Shown: positions 5,751 to 13,352, counted from the stretch's first letter. The stretch: 14,185 nucleotides of DNA from Candidatus Puniceispirillum sp. (GCA_016780525.1 JADHLR010000027.1:1-14185); one strand, 5' to 3'. Notes: generated from the letters alone by a model not told the origin. A program made the numbers and translations.

Positions 5751-8369
5751 TTAACTGGCCGAAGCCAGCGCAGTATCCACATTAAAAACCAGTTTGTCAG
5801 CGGTTTTATCACACCCCACCCTGATCATATCGCCATCGGCAAAATCGCCTTGCAATAACGCCTCGGCAAGCGGGTTTTGCAATTTCGTCTTGATCACCCG
5901 CTGCAACGGCCGCGCGCCAAATTGCACGTCATAGCCTTTATTCGCAAGCCAGTCAGTGGCATCGTCGCTCAGGCTTAGCGTCAAGCCACGCTCGGCAAGC
6001 CGCGCTTGCAGACGGCCAAGCTGAATCGTCACAATCTGCCCCATATCATCGCGCGACAACCGGCGGAACAGCAATATTTCGTCAAGCCTGTTCAGAAATT
6101 CCGGCCGGAAAAGCTCGGCAACTTCGGCCATGATGGCATCGCGTGCGGCATCTGCCGGCGCGTGATCATCCAACGCCAGCAAATGTTCGGCACCAATATT
6201 CGATGTCAGCAAAATCATCGTATTGCGAAAATCGACCTGCCGCCCTTTGCCATCTGTCAACCGGCCCTCATCAAGAACCTGCAGCAAAATATTGAATATA
6301 TCCGGGTGCGCTTTTTCAATTTCATCAAACAGCACCACCTGATACGGGCGGCGGCGCACAGCTTCGGTCAAGGCGCCACCATCCTCATGCCCGACATAGC
6401 CTGGCGGCGCACCAATCAGCCGCGCCACCGCATGTTTTTCCATATATTCTGACATATCCATGCGCAAAACAGCATTGTCATCATCGAATAAAAATGCCGC
6501 CAATGATTTGCTCAGTTCAGTTTTGCCAACACCGGTTGGCCCCAGCATCAAAAAGCTGCCCATCGGCTGGTTCGGATCAGCCAGCCCGGCGCGCGACCGT
6601 CGGGTGGCATTGGCAACCGCCGCAATGGCCTCTTGCTGGCCAATAATGCGCCGACCAATATGATCCTCCATCGCCAGCAGCTTGTCACGCTCACCTTCAA
6701 GCATTTTGTCAATCGGAATGCCTGTCCATTTGCTGATCACCTCGGCAATATGCTGGCTGGTCACCGCCTCATTCATTGTTTCAGCCGCCGCCACCGCCGC
6801 TTTTGCCGCTTTCAGCTCCTGCTCAAGCGCTGGTAACTGACCATAGGTCAGTTCAGCCGCCGCGCCCAGATCGCCGCGGCGCTGTGCCACCTCGAGTTTG
6901 TGTCTGGCATCTTCGATTGCTTGTTGCAGCCTGACCACTTCGGCGGTCTGGCCTTTGACCGCTTCCCAGGCCGCGCCCAGTTCGGCGGATTTCGCCTCAA
7001 GCGCCGCCAATTCGTCAGCAATCGCCCCAAGCCGTTTGTCTTCCGACCCCTTTGTGCCAGCCTGTTGATGGTCACGTTGCAGCGCTGCCTGTTCTATTTT
7101 GAGCTGCATAATCTGCCGGTCAGCCGCATCAAGTTCAGCTGGCTTGCTGTCGGCCTCAATGCGCAAATGACTGGCCGCTTCATCCATCACATCAATGGCT
7201 TTATCCGGCAAAAACCGCTCATTGATATAGCGATGCGACAGCTTCGCCGCTGCCACCAGAGCCTCATCGGTGATGCGCACCCCATGATGGACTTCATATT
7301 TTTCTTTCAGTCCACGCAGAATGAAAATGCTTTCCTCGACCGTTGGTTCATCGACAAAGACCGGCTGAAACCGCCGTGTCAGTGCCGCGTCTTTTTCGAC
7401 ATATGTGCGATATTCATCAATCGTTGTCGCACCAATACAGCGCAGTTCGCCGCGCGCCAAAGCCGGCTTCAGCAAATTTGAAGCATCCATCGCCCCATCG
7501 GCTTTGCCAGCCCCGACAAGCTGGTGCATTTCGTCGATAAAGAGAATAATTTCACCATCACGATCCTGCACTTCTTTCAGCACCGATTTCAGGCGTTCTT
7601 CAAATTCACCGCGGTATTTTGCGCCAGCGACAAGCGCCCCCATATCAAGCGACAACAGCGTTTTATTGGCCAGCGCCTCGGGCACATCGCCATTGATGAT
7701 ACGTTGCGCCAGACCTTCGGCAATGGCTGTCTTTCCGACACCCGGTTGGCCGATCAGAACCGGGTTATTCTTTGTCCGGCGCGCCAGAATCTGAATAGAG
7801 CGCCGTACTTCGGCATCACGCCCAATGACCGGATCCAGTTTGCCGTTGCGGGCGTTGTCGGTCAGATCGGTGGTGTAACGCGATAACGCATCATAGCTGT
7901 CTTCAGCGCTGTCGCTATCGGCGCTGCGGCCTTTACGCATATCCGCTATCGCCGTTTCCAGCGCCGCTACCGTCACCCCGGCATCAGCCAATGCCGTGCC
8001 AACAGATGATTTTGACTGGGCCATCACCAACAGCAATATATCAGCGGCGATATACTGATCCTGCCGCGATTTGGCTTCGGCCTCGGCGGCACCAAGCAGC
8101 CGCGCCAGATCCGCATCCATTTGCAACTGGCCGGAGCCGCTGCCAGTGACCTGCGGTAATTTAGCGAGGTTTGCATCAAGCCGTTTACCCAGCGCCGCAC
8201 TGTCACCGCCAGCCTTGCTGATCAGCATTTTGACAGTCATATTATCGTCTTTTAGAAGCGCTGCCAGAATATGTTCACCAGTCAATTTCTGATGATCGGC
8301 AGACAATGCGGCTGTTTGTGCCGCGCCTATCGCATTACGGACAATGGCGGTAAATTTATCCCCTTGCAT
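5751..8369 (-). CDS. clpB: ATP-dependent chaperone/disaggregase ClpB
   Basis: ClpB is the hexameric AAA+ disaggregase that works with DnaK/DnaJ/GrpE to rescue aggregated proteins after heat stress in the cytoplasm. With the ATG at 8369 it has 872 residues, normal for the family. Two Clp N repeats occupy about 1-145. The first AAA+ domain has Walker A GQPGVGKT (207-214), pore loop KYRGEFEER and Walker B FIDE (277-280). A coiled-coil M domain spans about 410-535. The second AAA+ domain has Walker A GPTGVGKT (610-617), pore loop GYVG, Walker B VVLFDE and the EFLNRLDEI sensor region. The chosen start has AGGAG eight bases upstream; an upstream in-frame start at 8471 would add 34 residues foreign to ClpB. 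Walker A1 has Gln where Glu is usual. No convincing sigma-32 promoter was seen upstream. Confidence 0.98.
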   Translation of the reverse strand: MQGDKFTAIVRNAIGAAQTAALSADHQKLTGEHILAALLKDDNMTVKMLISKAGGDSAALGKRLDANLAKLPQVTGSGSGQLQMDADLARLLGAAEAEAKSRQDQYIAADILLLVMAQSKSSVGTALADAGVTVAALETAIADMRKGRSADSDSAEDSYDALSRYTTDLTDNARNGKLDPVIGRDAEVRRSIQILARRTKNNPVLIGQPGVGKTAIAEGLAQRIINGDVPEALANKTLLSLDMGALVAGAKYRGEFEERLKSVLKEVQDRDGEIILFIDEMHQLVGAGKADGAMDASNLLKPALARGELRCIGATTIDEYRTYVEKDAALTRRFQPVFVDEPTVEESIFILRGLKEKYEVHHGVRITDEALVAAAKLSHRYINERFLPDKAIDVMDEAASHLRIEADSKPAELDAADRQIMQLKIEQAALQRDHQQAGTKGSEDKRLGAIADELAALEAKSAELGAAWEAVKGQTAEVVRLQQAIEDARHKLEVAQRRGDLGAAAELTYGQLPALEQELKAAKAAVAAAETMNEAVTSQHIAEVISKWTGIPIDKMLEGERDKLLAMEDHIGRRIIGQQEAIAAVANATRRSRAGLADPNQPMGSFLMLGPTGVGKTELSKSLAAFLFDDDNAVLRMDMSEYMEKHAVARLIGAPPGYVGHEDGGALTEAVRRRPYQVVLFDEIEKAHPDIFNILLQVLDEGRLTDGKGRQVDFRNTMILLTSNIGAEHLLALDDHAPADAARDAIMAEVAELFRPEFLNRLDEILLFRRLSRDDMGQIVTIQLGRLQARLAERGLTLSLSDDATDWLANKGYDVQFGARPLQRVIKTKLQNPLAEALLQGDFADGDMIRVGCDKTADKLVFNVDTALASAS

Positions 8370-8591
8370 CACACATCTCCTTTTCATCCCCCGATGATCA
8401 ATCACCAACACATTAATTGTGGGGTGAAAATCAAACAGCCGAACTGGCGCGCAAAACATGCGGCATAGCATTGATGATGCTGTTTTGATTTAGAAATGAT
8501 GTATGTATTCATCCTGTCTATTTCAATATTTTGGTAATAGATTTTTAATAACATCTTGCAGGCTGGCGGTTCACATGCTGTGATCCTGCCG
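8370..8591. other. divergent intergenic region between clpB and the MFS gene
   Basis: This AT-rich 222-base gap carries the clpB ribosome-binding site (AAGGAG on the minus strand) and the upstream region of the MFS gene. I see no RNA gene and no convincing -35/-10 pair on either strand. A CCCCACAATTA sequence on the minus strand loosely resembles a heat-shock -10 element, but no CTTGAA-type -35 lies at the right distance. Confidence 0.5.
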
Positions 8592-9875
8592 ATGACCATA
8601 CCACCCCCCACTCCCGCACCATCTGTTACGACGGCCCGATTTATCAGCGTCGAATGGCGTTTTTTGTTATTCGGCATGATCATGGCGTTCTGGTCGTCGC
8701 TTGGTCAGACCTTCTTCATTTCGCTGTTTTCTGACGATATTCGCGCCGCGCTGGATCTCAGTCACGGTGATTTTGGCACCTATTATGCCATCGCCACAAC
8801 CGCAAGCGCCATCAGCCTTTTATGGCTCGGCAAGCTGGCTGACACCATGCGGCTGGAAAAACTGGCATTATTTATTCTGATCAGCCTGTGCGTCGCGGCA
8901 GTTTTTTTCAGCCAGGTCAATTCGGTGGTGATGCTGGTGATCGGGCTGTATCTGTTGCGGATGTTTGGTCAGGGCATGATGACACATGTTTATAGCACCG
9001 CCATGGCGCGCCGCTATGTGGCAGCGCGCGGCCGCGCCATTTCGATTGCCCAGCTTGGCCATACATTAAGCGAGTCGATCGGGCCGGCAAGCGTTGTCGC
9101 GCTTCATGCGGTTCTCGACTGGCGCACAATCTGGATCATTTTGCCGGCATCCGCCTTATGTCTTGTCGCCCCGTTCCTGCGCCAGTTGACGCGCCGCACG
9201 GCGTTGCAGGATGGCGAGGGTGTTGAGGGTCTGTCGGCTGACGAGCCAGACAGTATGAATGGGGACACCGCCAACGGCCAGAACGTATCTTCAGGCCATT
9301 GGCGGCGACGCGATGTTCTCGCCGACCCGCGCTTTTGGCTGGCTATTTTATGGCTGGTGGCGGTGCCTTCATTTGTTCTGACCGGCTTGCTGTTTCACCA
9401 GCTTTTTCTGGCCGAGGCGAAAGGTGTGGCGCTGAGCCACTGGACAGCAAGCTATGTGCTTTATGCGCTGTTCGCCGTGATTGGCAGCCTGACCATCGGC
9501 CAGTTGATCGACAGGTTTTCAGCGCGGCGTGTTGCACCGCATAGTTTATTGCCGAATGCGCTGGCCTGTGCCGCGCTTTTATTTGGCTCGGTTGACATTG
9601 GCGTGCCGTTATTTTTTATCTTTTTTGGTCTGGCGATCGGCATGCCACATACCGCCAATGCGGCGCTTATTGCCGAAATATATGGCACCCGCTTTATGGG
9701 TGAAATCAAGGCGCTTTTCATGCTGGTTGCGGTGTTTGCATCGGCCCTTTCGCCCATGATCATGGGCGTCATGATCGATTCTGGTTTTGGCCTCGATGCG
9801 CTTTTGGGGTTAAATATCGCGATCCCGCTGCTGGCACAGTTTATGGCCATACTGGTCTTGCATCTGCGGCGCTAA
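8592..9875 (+). CDS. MFS transporter, substrate unknown
   Basis: This major facilitator superfamily permease of the inner membrane is 427 residues from the ATG at 8592. About twelve hydrophobic segments can be picked out in two halves. The halves are joined by a hydrophilic loop of roughly 50 residues rich in Asp, Glu, Gly and Arg, ending in GHWRRRDVLADPRFW. After the second helix, WLGKLADTMRLEKL is the MFS motif A between helices 2 and 3. GHTLSESIGPASVV in helix 5 resembles the proline- and glycine-rich antiporter-like motif C, but this is not diagnostic. The start is uncertain: in-frame TTG (8556) and GTG (8580) codons lie upstream, and none of the candidates has a clear ribosome-binding site. 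Neither close homologues nor neighbours suggest a substrate. A predicted secreted protein follows 17 bases after the stop. Confidence 0.88.
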   Translation: MTIPPPTPAPSVTTARFISVEWRFLLFGMIMAFWSSLGQTFFISLFSDDIRAALDLSHGDFGTYYAIATTASAISLLWLGKLADTMRLEKLALFILISLCVAAVFFSQVNSVVMLVIGLYLLRMFGQGMMTHVYSTAMARRYVAARGRAISIAQLGHTLSESIGPASVVALHAVLDWRTIWIILPASALCLVAPFLRQLTRRTALQDGEGVEGLSADEPDSMNGDTANGQNVSSGHWRRRDVLADPRFWLAILWLVAVPSFVLTGLLFHQLFLAEAKGVALSHWTASYVLYALFAVIGSLTIGQLIDRFSARRVAPHSLLPNALACAALLFGSVDIGVPLFFIFFGLAIGMPHTANAALIAEIYGTRFMGEIKALFMLVAVFASALSPMIMGVMIDSGFGLDALLGLNIAIPLLAQFMAILVLHLRR

Positions 9876-9892
9876 TCGCCACATAATTTATT

Positions 9893-10465
9893 ATGGATAA
9901 ATCATCTGAAAAATTGGCAGAAATATCGCCGATCGGAATCAATGACCGCCCGGGGGCAATGCGGTGCTGGCTAATGTCCGGGCTGTGTTTTTTGCTGGCC
10001 TTCGGCGCCGTCCACCTGCCGGCGATGCCGGCGCAGGCGACCGGCTTTGGCACCGCCGATAATCAATGGCCGGGGATCTGGTTTATCTGCGAATTTGCAC
10101 AACGCCAGCGGGCGCCGGATGATGCCTGTCAGATGTTTGATGATGAAGGGTTTCAGCTTGCCGATGGACGGCTAAGCTATTTACGCATTACACAATCCGA
10201 TGAAACCGCCTGTCGTGGCGAAAAAAAGGGGCAGTGTTTTCGGCGTGACCGGAAAGACATCACCGTCACAAAAACCAACCGCGGCAGGCTGACGCTGCGC
10301 GAAAACCAGTTTGACGTGAAATTTCTGGGCTGTACGCAAACATTTTATTTCGCCGATACAGAACATTACCGGGAAATGTGGCCCGATGAGGATCGTTGTT
10401 TCTGGGCCAGCAAACGGCGTTTCTATATCGCCCCATTTGACGGCAATTTCAGCTTTGCAGAGTAA
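9893..10465 (+). CDS. predicted secreted six-cysteine protein, function unknown
   Basis: This protein of up to 190 residues is not recognised. A hydrophobic stretch WLMSGLCFLLAFGAVHLPAM ends in PAQA, followed by TGFG, which reads as a signal peptide with cleavage after AQA. The mature part is about 140 residues and contains six cysteines (in FIC, DAC, TAC, GQC, LGC and DRC), enough for three disulfides in the periplasm. It is rich in charged and aromatic residues and has no further membrane span. The ATG at 9959 (MRCWLMSG) would give a normal short signal-peptide n-region and may be the true start; the ATG at 9893 adds 22 hydrophilic residues. Neither has a strong ribosome-binding site. It lies between the MFS gene and ygfZ in the same direction and may be co-transcribed. 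Confidence 0.6.
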   Translation: MDKSSEKLAEISPIGINDRPGAMRCWLMSGLCFLLAFGAVHLPAMPAQATGFGTADNQWPGIWFICEFAQRQRAPDDACQMFDDEGFQLADGRLSYLRITQSDETACRGEKKGQCFRRDRKDITVTKTNRGRLTLRENQFDVKFLGCTQTFYFADTEHYREMWPDEDRCFWASKRRFYIAPFDGNFSFAE

Positions 10466-10504
10466 ATTTTGCGCAAAAGATTCAGCTAACAGGCGGTTTT
10501 CATC

Positions 10505-11482
10505 ATGACAGTTTTTTCCCACGGATATTATGCCAGATCTGATGATGCCAGCTTCATTATCGTCAGCGGCGCCGAAACGATAGAGTTTCTGCAATCGATT
10601 CTGACAGCGAATATCGCGACCATGCCAATTGGCAGCTGCCGGCCAGCCGCGCTGTTGACGCCGCAGGGCCGTATCTTGATTGATATGATGGTGTATCGGC
10701 CGTCCGACGCAGAAATCTACCTGCAAACCGACAATGCGCGGTCTGCTGATCTGTTGGCGCGGCTTCGCAGATATCGCTTGCGCCGTCCGGTCAATCTGGA
10801 GCCGAGCGACGATATGCAGCTGACACTGTGGTGGGGCTATGATGGCACCAGCGCGCCCGAAGACCCGCGCATTTTTCCGGATCCACGGCATGCCGATCTG
10901 GGCTGTCGTATTGTCAGTTCAGGGGGCAGTTCCGGCGTCAGTTCCGGCACCGATCTGCCGCCAGCACTGGATACAGCCGAAGCTGTTTCATATGACAATT
11001 GGCATGCCCGCCGCATTGCCCAGGCCATCCCGGAAGGGGCGGTTGATCTACAGCCGGAACGCGCCTTAATGCTCGAGGCTGGCCTCGATAAGCTGGCTGC
11101 CGTAGATTTTGAAAAAGGCTGTTATATTGGTCAGGAAGTGACAGCCCGCACCCATTATCGCGGGTTGGTCAAACGCCGCCTGATGCCGATACGGTGTGAT
11201 GGGCCGCCGCCAGCCCCGGGCAGCGATATCATCTGGCAGGGCAAAACCATCGGCACCAGTAAAACAGCCGCGCCGGCGGATGCGGGGCAATCTGTGCTTC
11301 TGGCTTTGCTGAAACTTGAAGATATCCACGCCATTCTGGCGGCAGCCGACGCACAACCAGAAATAAATCTGACGGTTGATGGCGGGCTGGCAAAACTGTG
11401 CCCGCCAACATGGTGCTTGCCATTACCGGTGCCGACACCAAAGCCGACACCAAAGCCAGCATCAAAGCCAGCATCGGGCTAA
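10505..11482 (+). CDS. ygfZ: YgfZ/GcvT-like folate-binding protein (Fe-S cluster enzyme maintenance)
   Basis: YgfZ proteins are structurally related to the GcvT aminomethyltransferase. They bind tetrahydrofolate and help build or repair certain Fe-S enzymes in the cytoplasm. The diagnostic signature KGCYIGQE lies at residues 204-211 (within FEKGCYIGQEVTAR), with the conserved cysteine at 206. The N-terminal part has the family pattern FLQSILTANI and LTPQGRILIDMMVY, followed by the mid-protein helix YDNWHARRIAQAIPEG. At 325 residues it is slightly longer than many relatives because of two low-complexity additions: a SSGG/SSGV/SSGT loop (138-149) and a Pro/Lys-rich C-terminal tail ending in KPASKPASG. 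Both are encoded by short tandem DNA repeats. A weak AGG lies upstream of the ATG. The gene converges with the DUF1192 gene, 21 bases away. Confidence 0.92.
   Translation: MTVFSHGYYARSDDASFIIVSGAETIEFLQSILTANIATMPIGSCRPAALLTPQGRILIDMMVYRPSDAEIYLQTDNARSADLLARLRRYRLRRPVNLEPSDDMQLTLWWGYDGTSAPEDPRIFPDPRHADLGCRIVSSGGSSGVSSGTDLPPALDTAEAVSYDNWHARRIAQAIPEGAVDLQPERALMLEAGLDKLAAVDFEKGCYIGQEVTARTHYRGLVKRRLMPIRCDGPPPAPGSDIIWQGKTIGTSKTAAPADAGQSVLLALLKLEDIHAILAAADAQPEINLTVDGGLAKLCPPTWCLPLPVPTPKPTPKPASKPASG
10915..10950 (+). repeat. 12-bp tandem repeat, three units, inside ygfZ
   Basis: Three 12-base units (10915-10926, 10927-10938, 10939-10950), each beginning CAGTTC, encode SSGG, SSGV and SSGT. They form a flexible Ser/Gly loop in the middle of the folate-binding protein. 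The first unit diverges most. Confidence 0.8.
11431..11478 (+). repeat. 12-bp tandem repeat, four units, at the ygfZ 3' end
   Basis: Units are GCCGACACCAAA (11431-11442), an identical copy (11443-11454), GCCAGCATCAAA (11455-11466) and GCCAGCATCGGG (11467-11478). They encode the Pro/Thr/Lys/Ser tail of the YgfZ-like protein and end two bases before its stop codon. Two units are identical, so expansion is likely recent or ongoing. Confidence 0.88.
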
Positions 11483-11503
11483 ACGCGCTGCGCCGCATTC
11501 TGG

Positions 11504-11695
11504 CTAGCTTGAAGTTGGCCCACCAAATAAAGCGGCGGCGGCCGACTGCACCTTGTTTTTTTCCGCAATCAACGCTTCAACTTTGGCAATTTCCGCTTTC
11601 ATAGCCTCGATATAGGATTGTAAATCCTCGATATTCCAGCTCTGCATATCGGCTGGCATCATGTGCGGTTTTAGCCGTTCGATTTCATCATCCAT
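11504..11695 (-). CDS. DUF1192 family small protein
   Basis: This 63-residue protein matches DUF1192, a short alphaproteobacterial family of unknown function. The N-terminus MDDEIERLKPH is followed by the hallmark NIEDLQSYIEAMKAEIAKVE and a C-terminal helix AEKNKVQSAAAALFG. The middle has heptad-like hydrophobic spacing and is probably a short coiled coil, so it may act by dimerising or by binding a partner. The ATG at 11695 has AGGGGAG on the minus strand at good distance. It is convergent with the ygfZ-like gene and divergent from trcR. No signal peptide or membrane span is present. Confidence 0.88.
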   Translation of the reverse strand: MDDEIERLKPHMMPADMQSWNIEDLQSYIEAMKAEIAKVEALIAEKNKVQSAAAALFGGPTSS

Positions 11696-11838
11696 GCATC
11701 ACTCCCCTATGCCAATCTGCGTCTAATTTGCACTTTTTCTGCGAAACTGAAAAGGCAGGCTTTGCAATAATACAGAATGCGGCTTATAAGAAAGAGCGTT
11801 TCCGATAATTTTTGACTGAAAGAAACTGCGCCGCGCCG

Positions 11839-11877
11839 TTTTTGAGATTGCTGTATTAACCGCTCACATCTCAAAAA
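11839..11877. promoter_or_regulatory. 10-bp perfect inverted repeat in the trcR leader
   Basis: TTTTTGAGAT (11839-11848) and ATCTCAAAAA (11868-11877) form a perfect dyad with a 19-base spacer. The right arm ends 30 bases before the trcR start codon and 16 bases before its AAAGGG ribosome-binding site. It could be an operator for a dimeric regulator, or a stem-loop in the 5' untranslated leader. The AT-rich stem and lack of a GC-rich core argue against an ordinary terminator. Confidence 0.5.
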
Positions 11878-11907
11878 TCCGGGTCGACGCGACAAAGGGT
11901 TAAGATA

Positions 11908-12471
11908 ATGACACAGCTTTTGATGCCAAAAGCCACCGCTGTATGGCTGATTGATAACAGCGCCCTCACATTTGAACAGATTGGTGCATTTTGCAACCTG
12001 CACCCGCTGGAAGTGCAATCAATTGCCGATGGCGAGGCCGGTATCGGTATTCAGGGATATGATCCGGTTATCAACGGGCAAATCACCCGCGCCGAACTGG
12101 ACCGGTGCGAGGCTGACTCAACGGCCAATCTGAAACTGGCTGAATCCAATCTGCCGGTTCCTAATCGCCGCACCAAAGGCCCACGCTATGTGCCGGTTGC
12201 ACGGCGTGGCGACAAGCCGGATGGCATCATGTGGTTGGTCAAGCATCATCCCGAATTAAAAGACGCCCAGATCATCAAGCTGATTGGCACGACCAAGGAA
12301 ACCATCGCTAAAATTCGTGAGCGGACACATTGGAATATCGCCAATATCAGCGCCAAACATCCGGCCATGCTTGGATTATGCAAGCAGACCGATCTGGATG
12401 CAGCCATCACCAAGGCAGGCGGCACCACGCAAACTGAAGAACAGCTGTCCAATATCAGCGAGCTTCCCTAG
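11908..12471 (+). CDS. trcR: DUF1013 family protein, cell cycle transcriptional regulator TrcR
   Basis: This 187-residue soluble protein is a clear member of the alphaproteobacterial DUF1013 family, named TrcR in sequence databases and regarded as a cell-cycle-linked transcription regulator. Family hallmarks run along its length: LMPKATAVWLIDNSALTFEQ at 5-24, then FCNLHPLEVQSIADGE, then RTKGPRYVPVARR and WLVKHHPELKDAQIIKLIGT. These are followed by a helix-turn-helix-like TTKETIAKIRERTHWN. AAAGGG lies eight bases before the ATG, a good ribosome-binding site. The gene diverges from the DUF1192 gene and leads a same-direction run with ydcH, purE and purK. Its leader holds a perfect inverted repeat, which might be an autoregulatory operator; that is inference. 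Confidence 0.93.
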   Translation: MTQLLMPKATAVWLIDNSALTFEQIGAFCNLHPLEVQSIADGEAGIGIQGYDPVINGQITRAELDRCEADSTANLKLAESNLPVPNRRTKGPRYVPVARRGDKPDGIMWLVKHHPELKDAQIIKLIGTTKETIAKIRERTHWNIANISAKHPAMLGLCKQTDLDAAITKAGGTTQTEEQLSNISELP

Positions 12472-12506
12472 CCGACTGCTTTCGGGCATGGGTGAAAGAG
12501 TGGTCA

Positions 12507-12722
12507 GTGAACGACAGCAACGATGACAATCAGCACCAGATCATCGCCCAGCTTCATCAGCTGGAAAGCGAGCACCGCGATCTGGACGATGTCATCGGGC
12601 GGCTCGGTGATGACAAACCGTTCGACCAGCTTAAATTACAGCGTTTAAAAAAACGGAAACTGGCGTTAAAAGACGAAATAACCAAGCTCCGCAGCCGAAT
12701 TTTGCCAGATATTATTGCCTGA
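12507..12722 (+). CDS. YdcH/DUF465 family small protein
   Basis: This is about 71 residues long with the DUF465 signature: LHQLESEHRDLDDVIGRL, a short variable loop, then LQRLKKRKLALKDEITKLRS. Members are small helical, coiled-coil proteins of unknown role and are often found before purE in alphaproteobacteria. The start is a GTG at 12507, supported by AAAGAG six bases upstream. An in-frame GTG at 12492 would add five residues but has no ribosome-binding site. The TGA stop lies inside a stem-loop (12717-12742). It starts 35 bases after the trcR stop and is likely on the same transcript. Confidence 0.85.
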   Translation: MNDSNDDNQHQIIAQLHQLESEHRDLDDVIGRLGDDKPFDQLKLQRLKKRKLALKDEITKLRSRILPDIIA

Positions 12723-12742
12723 AAGATGAAAATCTTGCAGGC
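12717..12742 (+). terminator. stem-loop with GAAA tetraloop overlapping the ydcH stop codon
   Basis: GCCTG (12717-12721) and AAGAT (12723-12727) pair with ATCTT (12732-12736) and CAGGC (12738-12742). There is one A/G mismatch, and a GAAA tetraloop lies at 12728-12731. Ten base pairs plus a stable GNRA-type loop make a strong RNA hairpin. It lacks a following run of T, so it may be a weak or partial terminator, or an mRNA stability or processing element. The ydcH TGA (12720-12722) is part of the left arm. Confidence 0.55.
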
Positions 12743-12826
12743 TCTTGGGCGTTAGTGTCATCGCCCGGCGGCTGGCATTGATGGCGCACTGAGAGCATTG
12801 GCAGATAAATCAATAATGAGATTGTT

Positions 12827-13327
12827 ATGGGCACCACTTCGCAGAAAACCTCGGGAAAAATAGCCATTTGCATGGGCAGCCAGTCTGATTGGCAGACCAT
12901 GCAGGGCGCTGCCACCATTCTGGATGATCTGGGGGCGGCCTATGAGGTCAAAATTATCTCGGCACACCGCACTCCAGCGCGGCTGACAGCTTTTGCCGAA
13001 GCTGCCGAACAATCTGGTTTTGCCGTGATTATCGCCGGTGCCGGCGGTGCCGCGCATCTGCCGGGCATGCTGGCGGCGCATACGCATTTGCCGGTTTTAG
13101 GTGTACCGGTTGAATCAGCCGCACTCAAAGGCATGGACTCGCTGTTATCGATTGTACAGATGCCGGCAGGTGTGCCTGTCGGCACCCTTGCCATTGGCCA
13201 TGCCGGTGCGAAAAACGCGGCGCTTCTGGCGGTGCAAATTCTGGCCCTGTCAGACCCGGCACTGGCCAAGGCAATGAAAGACTGGCGCGCGGCACAGACC
13301 GCCAATGTCGCCGAAACCCCGCAATAG
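12827..13327 (+). CDS. purE: N5-carboxyaminoimidazole ribonucleotide mutase PurE
   Basis: PurE (class I) rearranges N5-CAIR to CAIR in de novo purine synthesis, acting directly after PurK. At 166 residues it has the family's usual size. GSQSDW (17-22) is the phosphate/ribose-binding loop, SAHRTP (45-50) carries the catalytic His at 47, and AGAGGAAHLPGMLAA is the substrate-binding segment. GMDSLLSIVQMPAGVPVGT completes the active-site signature. The ATG at 12827 is preceded by TGAGA. It lies 104 bases after ydcH, beyond a hairpin, so it may have its own promoter in that gap, though I see no clear one. purK follows after 46 bases. Confidence 0.97.
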   Translation: MGTTSQKTSGKIAICMGSQSDWQTMQGAATILDDLGAAYEVKIISAHRTPARLTAFAEAAEQSGFAVIIAGAGGAAHLPGMLAAHTHLPVLGVPVESAALKGMDSLLSIVQMPAGVPVGTLAIGHAGAKNAALLAVQILALSDPALAKAMKDWRAAQTANVAETPQ

Positions 13328-13352
13328 CCCGTAACAGCCTGTAATAGCCATT
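13323..13352 (+). repeat. 10-bp imperfect tandem repeat spanning the purE stop
   Basis: AATAGCCCGT (13323-13332), AACAGCCTGT (13333-13342) and AATAGCCATT (13343-13352) are three tandem, imperfect 10-base units. The first contains the purE stop codon TAG (13325-13327). They fill most of the spacer before purK. Confidence 0.7.

Noticed and set aside
8370..8470. Heat-shock (sigma-32) promoter upstream of clpB
   Set aside because: A CCCCACAATTA resembles the -10 part, but no CTTGAA-like -35 lies at a suitable distance.
10181..10891. 236-codon open frame on the minus strand
   Set aside because: It lies across two well-supported plus-strand genes and shows no recognisable domain; it is an antisense shadow of codon bias.
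11398..11604. Alternative frame through the ygfZ 3' repeat, suggesting a frameshift
   Set aside because: The 12-bp repeat reads open in several frames. The YgfZ frame is intact through its signature and ends at a normal stop, so no frameshift is needed.
12747..12766. GGGCG...CGCCC hairpin between ydcH and purE as a terminator
   Set aside because: Only five base pairs with a ten-base loop and no T-run.
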